Shown here in pieces: positions 14,941-23,133 of a stretch of DNA of 48,240 nucleotides (positions within the stretch are counted from its first letter, which is position 1; the number at the start of each line of letters is the position of its first letter). Position numbers and translations under genes: made by a program. The notes under the pieces are model-generated. The model saw only the letters and a list, made by a program, of their open reading frames with translations. It made no database searches and was not told the DNA's origin. Source of the stretch: UMGS172 sp045587185 (GTDB lineage: Bacteria; Bacillota; Clostridia; Oscillospirales; Acutalibacteraceae); the NCBI GenBank assembly GCA_045587185.1, contig JAZNBS010000040.1, positions 1-48,240 on the forward strand. The letters run 5' to 3'.

Positions 14941-16101
14941 CTACTTTAATATTTCAATCAATTTATTTTTTTCATTCAACGATGGGTCTTTAATAACCAA
15001 ATCAAGCAGAAATTCTAGTTTTTCACCAATCTCTTTTCCCTTAAAGCCGAGGTCAATCAGTTCATTTCCGCTGATATCTAACATATCTATACGGTAAGGC
15101 TCATTATAGTTAATAATTTCTTTAAAGTAATCAAATATCCTAGTTGTATCAATGTCTGACAGGGTATATATATCAATTATTCTTTGTAAAAATACAGGGT
15201 TATTTGTTTTCTTTAATAATTTCTTGATATCAATTTTTGACGTGGGTAGCGGTTGTTTTAATAGCCAATAGTAAGTTATTACTTCATCAAGGGTAGAGTT
15301 ATCCGCTTTAAGTCTCTTTAAAAAAAGACGGGGATAGATTTCGGCTATGTAACAAATACAGGCAATTCTGAGTGAAAAATCATTCGGTGTAAGATTAAAA
15401 TTTTGAGGTAATTCAATCATTGGCAATCCCAAATGTGATAAGGCGCAGTTTTCAAGTATAGGAGCAATATTTTCCACAAACTTTGCAGTTAAAGCGCGTT
15501 TAAATTCGGCATATATTCTTTCTGCACTTATGTTGCGCAATAACCCATAATGCGAAATTGCGGCATTTTTAGTGTTTTCTTCAATCTCAAACCCCAACTC
15601 TGATGAAAATCGGAATGCACGAATAATTCTCAAAGCGTCCTCGTTAAATCTGATTTTGGGGTCTCCGATTGCTCTGATTACTTTATTATTTATATCATCA
15701 ATACCGTTTTGTGGGTCGTAAAATCCAATTTTGGGGTTAAAGCATATCGCGTTCATTGTGAAATCACGACGGCTGATATCTACATCAATATTAGAAACAA
15801 AAGTGACGTTTTCAGGCGTTCTGTTATTAAGATATTCTCCGTCTGAACGGTATGTGGTAACCTCGACGTTCCCGCCATTCGTAACAACAGTCACTGTTCC
15901 ATGTTGTATACCTGTTGGGACAGTTTTCGGGAAAATTGAAATTATTTTGTCGGGTTTTGCATTTGTGGTGATGTCATAGTCACATGGGGTCTTGCCCATT
16001 ATGTGGTCCCGCACGGCGCCGCCGACGCACCACGCTTCAAAACCGTTGTTTTCAAGCGTTTCCAAACAGTATAAAACGTAGTCAGGTAGTTTAAATATCA
16101 T
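14941..16101 (-). CDS. cca: CCA-adding tRNA nucleotidyltransferase
   Basis: Class II nucleotidyltransferase that adds or repairs the CCA end of tRNAs (386 residues). Motif A is CVGGAVRDHIMGK followed by the metal-binding DYD (near 41-43). RRDFTMNAI is motif B, and RFNEDALRIIRAFRFSSELGF is the nucleotide-recognition region with the EDxxR pattern. The helical body and tail fill the rest. The frame opens at TTG 16113, while ATG 16101 sits behind GGTG, so ATG is preferred. It is divergent from murC with only about 90 bases between starts. Some close relatives are poly(A) polymerases; with a single copy seen, the CCA function is more likely. Confidence 0.9.
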   Translation of the reverse strand: MIFKLPDYVLYCLETLENNGFEAWCVGGAVRDHIMGKTPCDYDITTNAKPDKIISIFPKTVPTGIQHGTVTVVTNGGNVEVTTYRSDGEYLNNRTPENVTFVSNIDVDISRRDFTMNAICFNPKIGFYDPQNGIDDINNKVIRAIGDPKIRFNEDALRIIRAFRFSSELGFEIEENTKNAAISHYGLLRNISAERIYAEFKRALTAKFVENIAPILENCALSHLGLPMIELPQNFNLTPNDFSLRIACICYIAEIYPRLFLKRLKADNSTLDEVITYYWLLKQPLPTSKIDIKKLLKKTNNPVFLQRIIDIYTLSDIDTTRIFDYFKEIINYNEPYRIDMLDISGNELIDLGFKGKEIGEKLEFLLDLVIKDPSLNEKNKLIEILK

Positions 16102-16127
16102 TTTTTTCACCAAATTAAAAATTAATG

Positions 16128-16156
16128 TTTATTTTTTGCAAGAAACAATGTATAAT
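16128..16156 (+). promoter_or_regulatory. Possible promoter of murC
   Basis: A perfect -10 TATAAT at 16151-16156, but only TTTATT at 16128-16133 as -35 (17-base spacing). It is the only candidate in the short gap between cca and murC. Confidence 0.4.
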
Positions 16157-16190
16157 TAACTAAATGAAACTTAAAAGGGAAGTGCTATGC

Positions 16191-17567
16191 TTGAAAAAGT
16201 ATTTACCTCAGGATGATATAATTCTTAATGTTAAAAAAGTTCATATGATAGGTATAGGCGGTTCGGGAATGTGCCCTTTGGCAGAAATTTTGCACAGTCA
16301 GGGGTATGTTTTGACAGGTTCTGATGTCAACGAAAGTGACCCGTTAAAGCGTGTTCGGGCAATGGGCGTTGAGGTTTTTATGGGTCACAGAGCCGAGAAT
16401 GTTCACGGCGCTGAACTTATAGTTTATTCTGCCGCTATTAACTCTGAAAACCCAGAACTACAAGAGGCCTTAAAACTCGGCATACCTACAATGGAACGTT
16501 CAAAACTGCTCGGTGCTATAACCCGTAGATATGACCGTGTTATCGGTGTTTGCGGCACTCACGGTAAAACAACCACCACATCGTGTCTGACACAGGTGCT
16601 TGTAATGAATAACCTTGACCCGACAGCCGTTATAGGCGGACGGTTGCCGCTAATCAACGCTAACGGTATCGCAGGAAAGTCTGAGTTTATGGTATGCGAA
16701 TCGTGTGAATTTGTTGACACGTTTCTTCAACTTTCACCCGATATGGCTGTTCTTCTTAATATCGATAATGACCATCTTGATTATTTCAAGACTATGGATA
16801 ACCTTATGAACTCATTTAAGAAGTTTATTGCTATGTCTAAAGTAGCCATCATAAACGGTGACGATGAACTCTGCAAAAAGGCGGTTGGCGGTTTTTCGGG
16901 CGAGATAATTACCTTTGGTCTTAACTCTTGTAATGATTATACCGCAACTGATATACAAAGAGCAAGTCTTGGTTTTAAATTCACCGTAAATTTTAAAGGA
17001 AATCCTCTATTTAATCTTGAACTGTCGGTTCCCGGTAAGCATAATATACTGAATGCATTGTCGGTTGTTGCGGCCTGTAGATATTACGGTGTAGATGATG
17101 AGGGAATTAAAAAGGGAATTGAGTCTTTTGGCGGTGCGGGACGCCGTTTTGAAAAGTTGGGTTATTTTAAAGGAATCACGCTTGTCGATGATTACGCCCA
17201 TCACCCTACTGAAATTGCCGCAACATTGAACGCTGCCAAACAACTTAATTTTAACAATGTTATTGCGGTTTTCCAACCTTTTACTTTTTCCCGTACAGAA
17301 CTTCTTAAGAATGAGTTTATCGAGGCGTTGTCGATAGCAGATAAGGTCATTCTTACACCAATTATGGGCTCGCGTGAGGTAAACACATCAGGAATTTCTT
17401 CTGAGCATCTTGCCGCAGGACTTAAAGATTGCACAGTTGTTAGCAATCTGCCCGAAGCGGCCGAGACCGCTGTTTCAACGGCGAAAGACGGTGACATCAT
17501 TATTACGATGGGTGGCGGCGATATTTATAAATCGGCTTACATTATACGAGATATGTTATCAAAATAA
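16191..17567 (+). CDS. murC: UDP-N-acetylmuramate--L-alanine ligase
   Basis: Cytosolic Mur ligase (458 residues) that adds the first stem-peptide residue to UDP-MurNAc using ATP. It has the N-terminal Rossmann motif HMIGIGGSGM, the ATP loop VCGTHGKTTTT near 120-130, NIDNDHLDYF in the central domain, and DDYAHHPTE with PFTFSR in the C-terminal ligand domain. The frame opens at ATG 16164, but AAGGGAAGTG at 16175-16184 lies inside that segment and fits TTG 16191 with a 6-base spacer. A closer ATG at 16187 is out of frame and opens only 9 codons. It is monocistronic and ends in a bidirectional terminator. Confidence 0.95.
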   Translation: MKKYLPQDDIILNVKKVHMIGIGGSGMCPLAEILHSQGYVLTGSDVNESDPLKRVRAMGVEVFMGHRAENVHGAELIVYSAAINSENPELQEALKLGIPTMERSKLLGAITRRYDRVIGVCGTHGKTTTTSCLTQVLVMNNLDPTAVIGGRLPLINANGIAGKSEFMVCESCEFVDTFLQLSPDMAVLLNIDNDHLDYFKTMDNLMNSFKKFIAMSKVAIINGDDELCKKAVGGFSGEIITFGLNSCNDYTATDIQRASLGFKFTVNFKGNPLFNLELSVPGKHNILNALSVVAACRYYGVDDEGIKKGIESFGGAGRRFEKLGYFKGITLVDDYAHHPTEIAATLNAAKQLNFNNVIAVFQPFTFSRTELLKNEFIEALSIADKVILTPIMGSREVNTSGISSEHLAAGLKDCTVVSNLPEAAETAVSTAKDGDIIITMGGGDIYKSAYIIRDMLSK

Positions 17568-17578
17568 ACCTTTGTATA

Positions 17579-17620
17579 AAAAGATTCCTCATCATAACTT
17601 TGATGGGGAATCTTTTATCA
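17579..17620. terminator. Bidirectional terminator between murC and potD
   Basis: Stem AAAAGATTCC-TCATCA with TTGATGGGGAATCTTTT (one mismatch in 16) and a short loop, with T tracts on both strands. It separates two convergent genes. Confidence 0.85.
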
Positions 17621-17624
17621 TATA

Positions 17625-18737
17625 TTAGTTTGTAGTAACCTCAACCCAAAGTTTTTCAAAATATTTTCTGGTTTCATCGTCAAGGTCTTTGTAATACTCG
17701 GTCTTTATCTCATCTTGATTTTCAGGATAGAGGAACTCATTGCCCGCTAAAGAGTAATCGGGATGCTCAATTACAGCCATGTTAGGGGATGCATAGCAGA
17801 TATATTCAGCGTTGGCAAGCGCAACCTCAGGCTCAAGCATAAAGTTAATGAACATCATTGCAGCCTCATAGTTTTTTGAGTTAGAGGGGATACACATTGA
17901 GTCAATAAAAATGTTTGTGCCTTCATTTGGATAAACAAACCCAAGGTCAGGATTGACATCGGCCATTGTAAGGTAGTCACCTGCATAGTAAGGTGCCATT
18001 GCTGCATTGCCTGCCTGCATCTTGTTAAAAACCTCATCCATTACACGTCCTTGTAATAATGGGTTTTGCTCTTTTAGTTTTGCGGCGGCTTTATCCCAAT
18101 CAGACTTATCAGTAGAGTTGACATCAAGTCCTAAATAGAATTGAGCAATAGCAAAGGCATCACGTGAATTGTTGAATGTGAGAATGTTGCCTTTATAACG
18201 TTCGTCCCACATCGCACCCCAACTATCGGGCTCTTCTTGTACCATTTTAGTGTTATATATCAGACCGACCATACCAACAGAATATGGCACTGTATACTTA
18301 TCTTCGGGGTCAAAGTACTGTTTATGGTACTTTTTATCAATAAATTTGTAGTTTGGGATTTTAGAATAGTCTATTTCTTTAAGCATACCTTCGGTTCGCA
18401 TACGGTCTATCATATAGTCAGAGGGAATAACGATATCGTAACTAACCGATCCGCTTTTCATCTTTGCATACATTGACTCATTACTGTCAAATGTTGTGTA
18501 GTTTACCTTTATACCGGTTAACTTTTCAAATGCACCGATAACATCCAAGGCACCCTCACTGCCATCAGAAATATACTCACCCCAGTTGAATATATTAAGT
18601 TCAACACCGGTGAAATCATTTTGATAATATTCCTCGTCAATAACCTCAACCTCAGTATTTGATTCACCGAGGTAAGAAATGATGAATAAGCCAACGATAA
18701 GCAAGACCGCAATTATAACGCAAATCAGTTTTTTCAT
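17625..18737 (-). CDS. potD: Spermidine/putrescine ABC transporter substrate-binding protein
   Basis: Extracellular polyamine receptor that delivers substrate to PotB/PotC (370 residues). Mature-domain signatures are LNIFNWGEYISD near 50-61, SYDIVIPSDYMIDRM, VPYSVGMVGLIYNTK and FIDSMCIPSNSKN, with the acidic and aromatic residues of the PotD pocket. The N-terminus is a hydrophobic stretch (about 4-24) with no Cys at the expected lipobox position; the only early Cys is residue 6. It is therefore probably held by an uncleaved helix rather than a lipid, unusual for a Firmicute receptor. Last gene of potABCD, with a 4-base overlap with potC. Confidence 0.92.
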   Translation of the reverse strand: MKKLICVIIAVLLIVGLFIISYLGESNTEVEVIDEEYYQNDFTGVELNIFNWGEYISDGSEGALDVIGAFEKLTGIKVNYTTFDSNESMYAKMKSGSVSYDIVIPSDYMIDRMRTEGMLKEIDYSKIPNYKFIDKKYHKQYFDPEDKYTVPYSVGMVGLIYNTKMVQEEPDSWGAMWDERYKGNILTFNNSRDAFAIAQFYLGLDVNSTDKSDWDKAAAKLKEQNPLLQGRVMDEVFNKMQAGNAAMAPYYAGDYLTMADVNPDLGFVYPNEGTNIFIDSMCIPSNSKNYEAAMMFINFMLEPEVALANAEYICYASPNMAVIEHPDYSLAGNEFLYPENQDEIKTEYYKDLDDETRKYFEKLWVEVTTN

Positions 18738-19543
18738 TTTTTCAGTCTTGCTCCTTTCTTCCTGTCATCGCTCTGAATAACATTAAGCAGAATCATCAGT
18801 ACAAGCAGAACAAGGAACATAATGCTCTCAAGCGCATAAACATCAGGTTTCATTGGTTTTCTTGTCATTGAATAGATTAGCAACGGCAAGGTCTGATATG
18901 TGCCATTTGTAAAATAACTGATAACAAAATCATCCAACGACATTGTAAATGCCATAATGAAACCGACAAGAATACCCGGAGTAATCGAGGGGAGAACCGC
19001 TTTGAAAAAAGCCTGAACTGGTGTACATCCAAGGTCCATTGCGGCCTCGGTCAAATGTTTATCTGTCTGCTTGAGACGGGGGAGAATGTTAAGAATAACA
19101 TATGGCAGACCAAAAGTTATGTGTGCTATAAGAATTGTGATAAAGTTGACTGAGTTAGCAAGATTGAGCATCTTGCCAACAAACACAAACATCAGCATCA
19201 TTGAAATACCTGTGACAACCTCAGGATTCATTAACGGAATATTTGTGACAGACATAACTGAACTTTTCATCCAAGCCTTTTTCATTTTACTGATACCGAT
19301 AGCGGCAACAGTACCCAAAACGGTTGATATCAATGATGACAAAACCGCAAGAATGAGTGTGTTTCTCAAAGCACCAAGAAGGTCACCGCCGTACTGAAAG
19401 AGGTTTTCATACCACCTTAGCGAAAAACCGTCAAAAACAGAGGTGCTGGTACCCGCGTTAAACGAAAAGACAATCATAACAATAATAGGTGCGTACAAAA
19501 TGAGCATTATCAAGGTTATAAATAACCAGCGGAGTTTACTCAT
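18734..19543 (-). CDS. potC: Spermidine/putrescine ABC transporter permease PotC
   Basis: Integral membrane permease (269 residues) with about six transmembrane helices, beginning LRWLFITLIMLILYAPIIVMIVFSF. The ATPase-contact loop reads EAAMDLGCTPVQAFFKAVLPSITPGI (about residues 167-192), the EAA motif of binding-protein-dependent permeases. TMSLDDFVISYFTNG is a PotC hallmark. It overlaps potB and potD by 4 bases each (ATGA type), so the operon is translated as a coupled unit. Confidence 0.93.
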   Translation of the reverse strand: MSKLRWLFITLIMLILYAPIIVMIVFSFNAGTSTSVFDGFSLRWYENLFQYGGDLLGALRNTLILAVLSSLISTVLGTVAAIGISKMKKAWMKSSVMSVTNIPLMNPEVVTGISMMLMFVFVGKMLNLANSVNFITILIAHITFGLPYVILNILPRLKQTDKHLTEAAMDLGCTPVQAFFKAVLPSITPGILVGFIMAFTMSLDDFVISYFTNGTYQTLPLLIYSMTRKPMKPDVYALESIMFLVLLVLMILLNVIQSDDRKKGARLKK

Positions 19544-20388
19544 ATTACAACACCTCCGCTCTCATTATCATCGTCATCAGAGAACTTATTGACTACCGCA
19601 AGGCTTACAAGGATAATAAGCATCAAAACCAAAGAAATTGTAGCGCCAATATTATAATCAGGCACGCTTGAACGGTAGAATTTATCCTCAATAACATCTC
19701 CAATCATTTTAATATTACCGTCCGAGAACTGACGGGAGATATAAAATGTACTAACACATGGTACAAAAACCATAGTTATACCCGAAAGAATTCCGGGCAG
19801 ACTCAAAGGCAGAATAACCCTGCGGATTGTGCCAAAAACATTACATCCAAGGTCGTTTGATGCCTCTAATAAGGACTTATCAACCTTTGAAATACTTGAA
19901 TATATGGGTAATATCATAAACGGAAGATAATTATAAACCATACCGAAAACGATTACGCCTGCATTTCCTAAGAACTGTATTGGTTCAAAGCCTAATGATT
20001 CAAGAAAATTATTGATAATACCGTTTCTTTCAAGAATCTGCTGCCATGAGTAAGTGCGTACAACAAGGTTCATAAGCATAGGTAACATAACAAGTAACAT
20101 CAACATACGCTGACTTGAAATATTCACCTTTGACATACAGTAAGCAAAAGGATAGGCAATAAACAGGCATATTAAAGTAGCCCACAATGCGTAGAGCATT
20201 GAGCGCCAAAAGACCGTCATATACTGTTTGTGAGTGAAAAAGGTCACGATATTTGAGAAAGTAAAGCCGCCGTCAGCAGTCGTAAAAGCATAATATGCAA
20301 CAAAAATCAGGGGAACGACAATAAAAACGACAGCCCACAGAAGGTATGGCGCGTTAAGTGCCACCTGTCCGCCTTTAGTCTTATTCAT
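19540..20388 (-). CDS. potB: Spermidine/putrescine ABC transporter permease PotB
   Basis: Partner permease of PotC (282 residues). Helices start near residue 11 (LNAPYLLWAVVFIVVPLIFVAYYAF), and the EAA loop reads LEASNDLGCNVFGTIRRVILPLSLPGI (about 175-200). VRTYSWQQIL and FVPCVSTFYISRQF are PotB-type segments. It ends in a polar tail (NKFSDDDDNESGG). It overlaps the potA end by 8 bases and potC by 4. Confidence 0.93.
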   Translation of the reverse strand: MNKTKGGQVALNAPYLLWAVVFIVVPLIFVAYYAFTTADGGFTFSNIVTFFTHKQYMTVFWRSMLYALWATLICLFIAYPFAYCMSKVNISSQRMLMLLVMLPMLMNLVVRTYSWQQILERNGIINNFLESLGFEPIQFLGNAGVIVFGMVYNYLPFMILPIYSSISKVDKSLLEASNDLGCNVFGTIRRVILPLSLPGILSGITMVFVPCVSTFYISRQFSDGNIKMIGDVIEDKFYRSSVPDYNIGATISLVLMLIILVSLAVVNKFSDDDDNESGGVVI

Positions 20389-21526
20389 CGTTGGATTCCT
20401 CCAAAGCAGCAGCCTCGGCCGCCTCCTCGTTCATCTCATCAAGTTCGTCACTATATGAACTGTAATCACCGAATTTGCCAGAATATTCGCTCTTTTTCAT
20501 AATGTGAATAGCATCGGGCTCAATGAAAAGTCCGACAGTTTCACCAACATCGTGGAAATCAGTGGTTTGAATCATCCATTTAAAATTGTGAATATCAACA
20601 ATTATCTCATAATGCACACCGAGGAAAGTTACAGAGGTAACTTCACCCTCAAGCATACCTTGCATAGGAGGAACTATATCAACATCCTCGGGACGGATAA
20701 CAACGTCAACTTCCTCCATCACAGCAAAGCCTTTGTCAAGACACTCAAATTCACGTCCGTTTATCTCCACAAGGAAGTCTTTTTTCATAACACCGTCAAT
20801 GATGTTACTTTCGCCTATAAAGTCTGCAACAAAGGCATTTTTAGGCTCATTATAGATATCCGCAGGAGTGCCGATTTGTTGAATCTTGCCCTTATCCATA
20901 ACCACAACGGTATCCGACATCGAAAGGGCCTCTTCCTGATCGTGTGTAACAAAAATAAAGGTGATACCCGTACGCTTTTGTAAATTTTTCAGTTCAACCT
21001 GCATATCCTTACGCAACTTCAAGTCAAGAGCAGACAAAGGCTCATCCAAAAGCAGAACTTTTGGATGGTTGATAATAGCACGGGCAATAGCAACCCGTTG
21101 TTGCTGACCACCCGAAAGGGTATCGATCTTGCGCTTTTCAAGACCCTTGAGATTGACAAGTTCAAGCATTTCCATAACCTTGTTATGTATAACTGATTTC
21201 GGTGTCTTCTTAACCTTCAGACCGAATGCAACGTTGTCATAAACATTCAGGTGAGGGAAAAGGGCATAGCGCTGGAAAATTGTGTTGATGTTTCTTTGAT
21301 GAGGCGGAACTGCGTTTATATTTTGCCCCTCAAAAAAAACATCTCCGTCTTCCTGTGACTCAAAACCCGCGATAATACGGAGAGTCGTTGTCTTTCCACA
21401 ACCCGATGGGCCAAGGAATGTGACAAACTCGCCGTCCTTGATGGTAAGGTCGATACCATCAAGCACGATTTCAGAGTCATAAGACATACGGATGTTTTTT
21501 AATTCAATAATATTGTTTTGGCTCAT
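20381..21526 (-). CDS. potA: Spermidine/putrescine ABC transporter ATPase PotA
   Basis: Cytosolic ATPase of the polyamine importer (381 residues). Walker A GPSGCGKTT is near 39-47, signature LSGGQQQRVAIARAI near 138-152, Walker B VLLLDEPLSALD near 160-171, and the switch His is in VTHDQEEALSMSD. Residues beyond about 240 form the regulatory TOBE-type domain. The last 30 residues are a very acidic Glu/Ala/Ser tail not common in PotA. The start ATG lies behind AGGGGG (21535-21540), which the leader can mask by base pairing. It is the first gene of potABCD. Confidence 0.95.
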   Translation of the reverse strand: MSQNNIIELKNIRMSYDSEIVLDGIDLTIKDGEFVTFLGPSGCGKTTTLRIIAGFESQEDGDVFFEGQNINAVPPHQRNINTIFQRYALFPHLNVYDNVAFGLKVKKTPKSVIHNKVMEMLELVNLKGLEKRKIDTLSGGQQQRVAIARAIINHPKVLLLDEPLSALDLKLRKDMQVELKNLQKRTGITFIFVTHDQEEALSMSDTVVVMDKGKIQQIGTPADIYNEPKNAFVADFIGESNIIDGVMKKDFLVEINGREFECLDKGFAVMEEVDVVIRPEDVDIVPPMQGMLEGEVTSVTFLGVHYEIIVDIHNFKWMIQTTDFHDVGETVGLFIEPDAIHIMKKSEYSGKFGDYSSYSDELDEMNEEAAEAAALEESNDE

Positions 21527-21708
21527 TTAAGCATCCCCCTTTGCGGCAAAAAGGCCGACAAAACCATAATGGCTCTGCGCAATCCCCGCGATATCTCTGT
21601 TATAAGCCCTCCGCAAAGGGTTTTTCATAGTTCTCTGACCGAAGTACGGTCGGAACTACGGCTTAAAACTTGACATCGCTCAATATAACACAGATGCAAA
21701 AACGCATT
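21527..21708 (-). promoter_or_regulatory. Structured potA leader with anti-ribosome-site element
   Basis: The 180-base leader holds a strong two-part stem-loop (GTAGTTC/GAACTAT outside, GACCG/CGGTC inside; plus coordinates 21627-21659). CCCUUUGCGG (21620-21611) follows and is perfectly complementary over 10 bases to CCGCAAAGGG (21546-21537), which includes the potA ribosome site. The same CCCU can instead pair with the adjacent AGGG (21610-21607), releasing the site. AGCCAT/ATGGTT and CGGC/GCCG hairpins fill the middle. This is the layout of a translational on/off switch, for example a polyamine-sensing RNA. I do not recognise a known riboswitch class. Confidence 0.55.
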
Positions 21709-21719
21709 AGTGTTATATT
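21682..21719. promoter_or_regulatory. Operator palindrome at the potA transcription start
   Basis: Perfect 10-bp inverted repeat AATATAACAC (21682-21691) and GTGTTATATT (21710-21719), 18 bases apart, with an inner ATGC/GCAT pair. It overlaps the -10 box and start point of the pot promoter. Much of it precedes the RNA start, so it is more likely a repressor site on DNA than an RNA hairpin. No regulator gene is adjacent. Confidence 0.6.
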
Positions 21720-21743
21720 ATCGTTTTTTTTATAAAATGTCAA
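21715..21743 (-). promoter_or_regulatory. Promoter of potABCD
   Basis: On the minus strand, TTGACA (21743-21738), 17 bases, TAATAT (21720-21715). Transcription would start near 21708, inside the operator palindrome. Confidence 0.8.
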
Positions 21744-21923
21744 TAATTTTTGCTAAAATACTGCGTAATTCCCTTAATTTACAACAAATCTCTCATAAAA
21801 ATGCATATTTTTTATAATTTTGCTAATAAATTTATAACCAAACACATAATATTTTGTATTTTATATTTTTAATTTATTTACATATTTATGGCTAAAACAT
21901 AGCGATAAAAATGCTTAAAACTA

Positions 21924-21952
21924 TTGATATTTTTCATTCTATATGATATAAT
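21924..21952 (+). promoter_or_regulatory. Promoter of the ruvC operon
   Basis: TTGATA (21924-21929), 17 bases, TATAAT (21947-21952) with an extended TGA. I saw no SOS box (GAAC-N4-GTTC) near it. The stretch 21744-21923 between the divergent promoters is AT-rich and shows nothing else. Confidence 0.85.
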
Positions 21953-22005
21953 CTTATGATGAATTATTGTGGATACTTTTGTTTGTTTTGCGGAGGTGAC
22001 GGAAA

Positions 22006-22509
22006 GTGTATATTCTCGGTATTGACCCCGGTTATGCTATTGTGGGTTACGGTGTTGTGCGCTATGAGGGAAACAAATTCACAACCGTTACCTACGGTGC
22101 GATAACCACTCCCGCAGGCATGCCATTTGTTAAGCGACTCGATATAATTTTCAATGAAATGACGCGAATTTTCGCAACCTATAAAATTGATGCAATGTCT
22201 ATAGAAAAGTTGTTTTTTAATACCAACACCACAACTGCTATAGATGTTGCACAAGCAAGGGGAGTTATTGTTCTTTCTGCCGAGCGAAGCGGTGTTCCTG
22301 TTTTTGAATACACCCCGTTACAGGTTAAATCTTCCGTTACGGGGTACGGCAAGGCCGAAAAACGTCAGATAATGGAAATGACCAGAATGCTTTTGGGATT
22401 GCAGAGTGTTCCAAAACCTGACGATACTGCTGATGCCTTGGCTTTGGCTGTGTGTCACGCACATTCGGCAGGCTCGCAACTTGGCCGTCTTAATTTGAAT
22501 TTGAGGTGA
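22006..22509 (+). CDS. ruvC: Holliday junction resolvase RuvC
   Basis: Endonuclease that cuts Holliday junctions moved by RuvAB (167 residues). The first catalytic Asp is in ILGIDPGYAIVGYG. The second acid is Glu in SIEKLFFNTNTTTAIDVAQARG, and the last acidic residues are in PKPDDTADALALAVCHA. It has a GTG start with GGAGG at 21992-21996. It heads a long run, with ruvA 6 bases downstream. RuvC-type resolvases are common in Clostridia, whereas Bacillus uses RecU. Confidence 0.95.
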   Translation: MYILGIDPGYAIVGYGVVRYEGNKFTTVTYGAITTPAGMPFVKRLDIIFNEMTRIFATYKIDAMSIEKLFFNTNTTTAIDVAQARGVIVLSAERSGVPVFEYTPLQVKSSVTGYGKAEKRQIMEMTRMLLGLQSVPKPDDTADALALAVCHAHSAGSQLGRLNLNLR

Positions 22510-22515
22510 TTTTTA

Positions 22516-23121
22516 ATGATATATTCTTTGAACGGAATCATTATTTATTTAGACCATCAGTTTGCCGTCATTGAGTGCGGCGGTGTTGGATATAAATTTC
22601 AGGCTTCGACCAAAACGCTTGCTTCTTTGTCACCCAAAGGCAGTAAGGCTTTTGTGTATACTTATATGAATATTAAAGAGGATGCAGTTGACCTTTTTGG
22701 CTTTGCCGACACTTCTGAACTTGAATTGTTCAAACTTATAACCTCGGTTAACGGCGTTGGTCCCAAGATAGGTATTGCCATTCTTTCAGATTTTACGGTG
22801 GACCAACTAAGTCTTGCTATTGCTTCGGGCGATGCCAAAACTTTGACAAGAGCAAGCGGTGTGGGTATCAAATTGGCACAGAGGATAGTCCTTGAACTCA
22901 AGGACAAGCTCGCAAGCGGTATGACAACCGTTTCTGAGTCAAGCGGTAGTACGTTTTCTGATATTACTGACGGTTCATCACCCAAAGATGCTATTGCGGC
23001 ACTTGTTCAGTTTGGTTACAGTCATTCTGAAGCGGCGGCAACCGTTGCTAAGTGCGACATATCGAAATCTACCGAAGATATCATCAAGCAGGCGTTACGT
23101 TTGCTTTCAACAACTATTTAA
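22516..23121 (+). CDS. ruvA: Holliday junction helicase subunit RuvA
   Basis: Junction-recognition subunit (201 residues) that loads RuvB rings. The N-terminal OB domain runs over about 1-62 (MIYSLNGIIIYLDHQFAVIECGGVGYKF). The helix-hairpin-helix region holds LFKLITSVNGVGPKIGIAIL and LTRASGVGIKLAQRIVLELKDKL (about 72-130). A flexible Ser/Gly linker leads to the C-terminal three-helix domain (DAIAALVQFGYSHSEAAATVAK) that contacts RuvB. Complete, and located between ruvC and ruvB as usual. Confidence 0.96.
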   Translation: MIYSLNGIIIYLDHQFAVIECGGVGYKFQASTKTLASLSPKGSKAFVYTYMNIKEDAVDLFGFADTSELELFKLITSVNGVGPKIGIAILSDFTVDQLSLAIASGDAKTLTRASGVGIKLAQRIVLELKDKLASGMTTVSESSGSTFSDITDGSSPKDAIAALVQFGYSHSEAAATVAKCDISKSTEDIIKQALRLLSTTI

Positions 23122-23133
23122 CGGAGGTGCAAT

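Noticed and set aside
21527..21708. T-box, guanidine or purine riboswitch in the potA leader
   Set aside because: No T-box sequence, and the conserved cores of those classes as I know them are not present.
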